Assembly: GCA_946811695.1 (NCBI GenBank)
Contig: OX328123.1
Location: forward strand, 151,112,577 to 151,176,576
DNA: 64,000 nucleotides
Reading direction: 5' to 3'
DNA from: Gonocerus acuteangulatus
Taxonomy: Eukaryota > Arthropoda > Insecta > Hemiptera > Coreidae
Part shown: positions 59,266 to 64,000 of the stretch, piece by piece
How the letters are laid out: every line of letters starts with the position of its first letter
Numbering within the stretch: the first letter of the stretch is position 1
Program-made: the position numbers and the translations under genes
Notes under the pieces: model-generated
Told to the model about the DNA's origin: nothing
The model's database searches: none
What the model saw: only the letters and a program-made list of their open reading frames with translations

Positions 59266-59920
59266 CACAAGCATTGCTAGTAATTTATTTTTCATTTCTG
59301 ATGGAAAGAATCAAATCACCATAAAATCACTATGGAATTTACTTTGACTTCCGTCCATTGCATATTCTAAATTTCTATACTGATCAGTAAATGGAGAGAG
59401 GATTTCCACAGCACGTAGGGATTTAACCACAAAACCTAACCACATGGGACTGGGCATAGAAACCACTATTCAATGATTCTATATTATTTTTAGAAGTTCA
59501 ATGCTACAACCAGAAAATTTATTTCCTGGGGTTTTTATTTGGGGTTTGTTATCTGCACCACCCTTTAGGATCTTACAAGAAGTAATGCCTATATAGTGCA
59601 CTGTATTGATAATAAAAACAAACCTTTTATTAAGTAATAATTCAAAATTAAAATATACCCATTATATATTCCCATTAAGAAAAACAACCACATTCATTTA
59701 TATTTTGGCTAGATAAATGTCATAACCTGTAGAAATACCTTTTAAAAATATCTGGTATGAATAAAATTATGTAAAAAAAAAGGTATTTTTATTATTTAAA
59801 AACCTGTTTAATCCTGTTCAAAAGTAGGATTATTTTAATGAGGAAAAACTCTGACTCTAGGACCTGCGTTCTTTCATAATATTCTGGCAGATTGTGTGTT
59901 CTGAGACACACAATATATAT
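59204..59920. other. Gene-free stretch with short (TA)n
   Basis: (TA)n at 59231-59262. No gene supported. Confidence 0.5.
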
Positions 59921-59923
59921 TTA

Positions 59924-59993
<70 letters not shown>

Positions 59994-60024
59994 TGTGTGT
60001 GTTAATGCGTGCGTGCGCGCGCGC

Positions 60025-60105
<81 letters not shown>

Positions 60106-60122
60106 TGCGTGCGTGTGTGTGT
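59924..60122. repeat. Compound (TA)n-(TG)n microsatellite
   Basis: TA repeats (59924-59989), then GTGTG interrupted by CGCGCG, then (TG)n to about 60122. Z-DNA-prone alternating sequence. The 85-codon ORF is an artefact. Confidence 0.95.
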
Positions 60123-61450
60123 TGATACTTGAATTAGTGATGCTGATTTAACATTATTTGGTCTTTTGCTGATATTCTATTTTTGTTGGATGAATGACAA
60201 ATCACAAGGAAAAACATGATTTGACGCAGCATCAAAAATAATTCACATTTACCATAAAACTTCAAGTATACAGTTCTAATTAACATAAGTAAGACTTATA
60301 CTAAGCAAAACGAAAAGTTTAAATAAAAATAGAAATAAAGCATCCAAATTTAGTCAAAACATAACATTTTAATTAATTGTCTAAATCTAAAAGTTTTTCT
60401 TATTTTAAATTTTAAAAAAATTCAGGATACTATTTTTTTTTTTTTAAGTTTTTATCTTATTTTAATTGACAGATCTTATAATATAAGATATAAGTTGTAT
60501 AATATGCAACTTAATCATATATATATTCGCTGCAATAGTGATATGCTCAAAACAATCATACAATTATATTAATACATATGTACATCCAAATACACTATTA
60601 CATATAAAAACTTAATTACTCACACAACGCACGTTCTTGTTAATTACCTGATGCCATTCCTAATAACCTCTATCCTTTATAGGGCAGGGTTTTGTAAAAT
60701 TGGGCAGTGTTAGCGGTGTAATGAGTTGTTGACCCGCTGAGAAGGCAACTAAGATGGTGTGAAACATGTAGAGCTTTTCTCAAATTAAATAATTGGCGAT
60801 TTCAATTATATTATAATCTATCAACGCCTTATATATAATATTATATATAATTTGACAAATTTGGGCGATTTTAAGATACTGATTTGAATAAGACTAAGAA
60901 CTACAGAAGAATGATTTCTTGATTTTCAACTGACAACAAAGTGTGAATTAAAAGGGAAAACTTTAATTTATTCATTGGACGTCAATTTGTCAGTTTTTGC
61001 AAATCAGTCTTTAAAGAATTTACAAAAAATATTTAAGAGTTAATGAAAGGAGTAAGAGGTCCTCCAAAAAACGTTTTAATAATATTACATATACATATAT
61101 TTATCCTGTACTTATTCATTTCATATATATTCCTATGCTATCTATTCAAACATTAAATCTATATTAACCTAGCTTCAACTTATGCACTAGCTATGAAACT
61201 CCTTTACCTCATGTATCATTCATCTTACGTACATGTTTTTTTTTTCATGAATTTAAATTAGTAGTAGTAAATATCTTAGTATTAACTCTGCTCTCATGAA
61301 GGACTAAGTTTTACAGATCTTATGAAGGCTTGAATTTCAAACGCAAAATAAAACGCATTTTCTCATTAATAAAATGTAGTTTTATTAAGGGGTGATACTA
61401 CCTTGTGCGATCAAAATCAAAGTAATTTTCTTTAATTTATAAATAACAAA
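60123..61450. other. Gene-free stretch with two decayed Penelope-type ends
   Basis: At 60735-60775, CGCTGAGAAGGCAACTAAG and then GTGTGAAACATGTAGAGCT echo the motif at 1180-1220. At 61320-61385, TTATGAAGGCTTGAATTTCA … AATAAAATGTAGTTTTATTA echo the 44.0-kb unit. Both lack core bases. No gene seen. Confidence 0.45.
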
Positions 61451-61459
61451 TAAATCAAT

Positions 61460-61830
61460 ATTTTTCAATTCTCAGACGTTTTATATGGGATGTTAAAGTA
61501 TCCCAAAAATACGTTTCAATTCTCAGACGTTTTATATGGGATGTTAAAGTATCCCATAAAATACGTTTCAATTCTCAGACGTTTTATATGGGATGTTAAA
61601 GTATCCCAAAAAATACGTTTCAATTCTCAGACGTTTTATATGGGATGTTAAAGTATCCCATAAAATACGTTTCAATTCTCAGACGTTTTATATGGGATGT
61701 TAAAGTATCCCAAAAAATACGTTTCAATTTTCAGACGTTTTATATGGGATGTTAAAGTATCCCAAAAAATACTTTTCAATTCTCAGACGTTTTATATGGG
61801 ATGTTAAAGTATCCCAAAAAATACGTTTAA
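61460..61830. repeat. 52-bp satellite, seven copies, with internal hairpin
   Basis: Units of 51-52 bp (starts 61465, 61516, 61568 …) read TCAATTCTCAGACGTTTTAT, ATGGGATGTTAAAGTATCCC, then A-run and ATACGTT. TGGGAT and ATCCCA within each unit can pair as a short hairpin. Nearly identical copies; no unique spacers, so not a CRISPR. Confidence 0.95.
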
Positions 61831-61839
61831 ATTCTTCGA

Positions 61840-62625
61840 AAAAAATAAAAGCGGCGCTATGTCTGACAAACGGAACCCCCTTTTTTCCACGGGCGATTTT
61901 CTGCAGGCGGCAATTTTTAATGTAGGTGGAAAAACTAAAATTATTTCGAACAAAGAAGGTTAAATCTAGTAAAGTACCAAGTATTTTTAAAAAATATTAA
62001 TTTTTTCAAAAATGCTGTAATTCATTTTCTATTAAAAAATCCTACGAAAATCGGCCATAAAATTGTTATAATTGAAGGAACCGAAAACAACCTACGTACT
62101 TTACTCGCAAATATTATGAGAAAGCTGCACTAAAATGATGAAGTTGATCGGGCCAAAATTTAAGACGCCAGAGTATCGCCTGATTTTAAAAACATACTTT
62201 TGAGAAAACGAATTTAAAGTTTAATGTTCTGAAATGTTCATTTCTTTCCTATTTATTTTTTTCATACTTTATTCTAATAAAAAAAATGGGTTTTAATTTT
62301 GAAATGTATTAAAGGACCAAAACAAATTAACAATTAAAAAGAGACCAATCGAAGCTCGCTTAAAAAAATTATTTTCAAATCAGCACCGCGTTCACTCCGC
62401 ATCGGGATTTCATTCGGAAAATCGTATTTTTTGCCCATTTAAAAAATTTTTCTTCAAATAAACACTCTTGGATATCATTTTAGTAGACTTTTAGCCCATA
62501 CAAAAAAATTATAAAAAAAAAGTTATTAGGTAGGTTATTAGGTACCCCTTTAGATACCAATACCTAACCCTTACTGAATCAATCTTTAGAATCCTAACGG
62601 TGAAAGATCTTCTCTTAATGTATTA
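61840..62625. other. Gene-free stretch
   Basis: AT-rich DNA without supportable ORF or repeat end. Confidence 0.4.
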
Positions 62626-62626
62626 C

Positions 62627-62639
62627 ATTATCGTTTTTT
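62627..62639. repeat. 13-bp target duplication (left) of 5S-derived SINE
   Basis: ATTATCGTTTTTT, repeated exactly at 62801-62813. Confidence 0.93.
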
Positions 62640-62800
62640 CCGGTTCCCGTAGATCACCGAAGTTAAGCAACGTCGGGCGTGGTCAGTACCTGAATGGGTG
62701 ACCGACCACGTGCTGTTGGCATTAGAAAAGGGTGGTAAACCTGTAAATAGCCCGCTGCTAATAGCCAAACAGTTGATGCGCCGTTAAAACGAAAAAAAAA
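62640..62800 (+). mobile_element. 5S rRNA-derived SINE (SINE3-like)
   Basis: The head is 5S rRNA from about nucleotide 30 to its end: GATCACCGAAGTTAAGCAAC, GTCGGGCGTGGTCAGTACCT, GAATGGGTGACC, GTGCTGTTGGC. It then has a body with AATAGCCCGCTGCTAATAGC, the tail GATGCGCCGTTAAAAC and an A-run. Perfect 13-bp duplications flank it. The first 30 nt of 5S are absent, but the internal control region (A box, IE, C box) is largely present. It is not a functional 5S gene. Confidence 0.93.
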
Positions 62801-62814
62801 ATTATCGTTTTTTA

Positions 62815-63293
62815 CTACATTATAAGTAAAGTTTTATTATTTATTTTCTTCTAATATGCATATAAAATATGCATTTAAGTGAAATGCATCCACCAAAAAT
62901 GGCGCTACATGGCTGTAGTCGTGTTTGAGAACTGACATATATAGCACATGATAACTAGCTGTAGACGAAAAGTTAATCAATACTTGCCTAGTAGAGTACC
63001 CTGAGGTACACCGGTTCTGAGTTAAGAGAACAGATACCCACTCATGACGGGTTAGATTCTAATCATACCCGCGGTTCAGAGGAACCCCCCTCTCCTTGTA
63101 AATATTTATTGTGTAATTGCAGCGTTCCTCGTTCGGTGGGCCCGTCGTAATTCATCGGTGATCGTAACCAAGCCCAAAATGGCCTAATTAAAATATAGAT
63201 ACGCCCCAGGCATGCGATTAGATTTATAGGGCTCTGCATAGGCGCTGTGTTCTACACCTAGTTGCGTCCTTACAATATCCTAAATCAACTCTT

Positions 63294-63376
<83 letters not shown>

Positions 63377-63378
63377 GC

Positions 63379-63409
<31 letters not shown>

Positions 63410-63465
63410 CAAATTTTAACAGATGTTATATTCAAGATCTCTACCCAAAGCAATGATTTTTAAAG
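62815..63465. other. Gene-free stretch with (TA)n/(GT)n
   Basis: Microsatellite: (TA) 63294-63316, (GT) 63317-63366, (TA) 63389-63409. No other feature supported. Confidence 0.6.
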
Positions 63466-63469
63466 TCAA

Positions 63470-63745
63470 AATTTTGCTGCGGGGGCGACGTTCAAAGTTC
63501 AAATCCCGAGCAAGCACTAAAGAATTTTCTCCTAGTGTCTTCATTCGGCCTCCCTGACCGTCCCTAGGCCAAGCCAGCCTTTAATAATGGGTACCTTGGG
63601 TGCTAATGACCCTAGCAGCCGAAGAAGCCAAGGGGAAAATCAGGCGGCCGGAGTATAGTACTGACCACACTATCTCCCTAGTGTGCCGTATGGTCATGAA
63701 TCAGATACCTCTATAGTAGCTGCCCCTCAGGGCCCTCGTGATACG
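63470..63745 (+). mobile_element. SINE-like element
   Basis: B-box-like GTTCAAATCCCGAGCAAGC near 63497; GGTGCTAATGACCCTAGCAG; then GTACTGACCACACTATCTCC … CCGTATGGTCATGAATCAGA … TCTATAGTAG, shared with 16.24-16.31 kb. Ends undefined, no poly(A) seen. Confidence 0.55.
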
Positions 63746-64000
63746 TCACTGACTTAATTTTTTTAAATTTTGCTGCTCCCACTCGCTGTTCCAATCAATA
63801 AAAAAAACTAGCTGTGCGAATTTTCAGAGCAATCGCACAACGGCTAGGCGACCTGAAACGCTTTGAAATTTAAACATAGTATACGTACCGATTAATTCCC
63901 TTAAAAAGGGATATACTGTTCTCTATCCCCAATCATTTTCTCAGAAAAAAATACGTAGATACATCAAGCCAACTCCAGAATTTGTTTAAAATGATCATTG
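63746..64000. other. Gene-free end of window
   Basis: Nothing recognisable in the last 250 bp. Confidence 0.4.

Noticed and set aside
62640..62720. Functional 5S rRNA gene
   Set aside because: The first 30 nt are missing and the copy ends in a SINE body, A-run and target duplication.

Overview
The window looks like gene-poor, repeat-saturated, AT-rich nuclear DNA from an animal, most likely an arthropod. The evidence is the dense load of eukaryotic transposon relics: I-like and RTE/L2-like LINEs, a Penelope-like element, hAT, piggyBac and Tc1/mariner-type elements, tRNA- and 5S-derived SINEs, and a rolling-circle-type family. There are also many (TA)n, (TG)n and poly(A) tracts. No operon, bacterial gene or convincing intact host gene is visible. 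Nearly every ORF over 60 codons is either a (TA)n translation or a relic of a mobile element. The species cannot be named from this sequence alone.

Layout. 0.8-2.0 kb: an I-like LINE 3' end whose last coding segment has become a 69-bp tandem array, with a hammerhead-like Penelope end beside it. 3-8 kb: duplicated 300-bp segments, MITE ends and the first copy of a dispersed family called family A here. 10.2-11.7 kb: a complete hAT element with 8-bp target duplication. 12.5-13.5 kb: a palindromic hammerhead-like unit between (TA)n tracts. 14.3-15.7 kb: a 46/52-bp satellite. 16-17.6 kb: a tRNA-type SINE and family A pieces. 18.3-19.4 kb: an RNase H-bearing LINE end. 20 kb: a TA-flanked MITE. 22-23.7 kb: family A joined to a LINE zinc-knuckle fragment. 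25.5-28 kb: a roughly 145-bp repeat split by a palindromic hammerhead unit and a 47-bp satellite. 28-29.7 kb: piggyBac relics. 30-37.5 kb: family A copies, a SINE and an RTE/L2-like LINE fragment. 38.2 and 43.7 kb: two more palindromic hammerhead-like units. 46.9-47.5 kb: a 23-bp minisatellite with a 166-bp higher-order period. 50.9-52.7 kb: family A. 53.7-56.7 kb: a decayed conserved gene-family copy, a 970-bp palindromic hAT and an R1-like LINE end. 57.0-59.2 kb: a Penelope-like GIY-YIG ORF inside a large inverted repeat. 61.4-62.8 kb: a 52-bp satellite and a 5S-derived SINE. 63.4-63.8 kb: a SINE-like segment.

The most interesting pattern is that hammerhead-like motifs recur at five inverted-repeat loci, always diverging from the centre. 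The stronger copies at each locus have a self-complementary stem III sequence (ACGU, AUAU or ACAUGU) and one extra purine before stem II. One locus carries a Penelope-type endonuclease, which ties the set to Penelope-like elements or small retrozyme-like derivatives. All calls come from reading the sequence; no database search was run.
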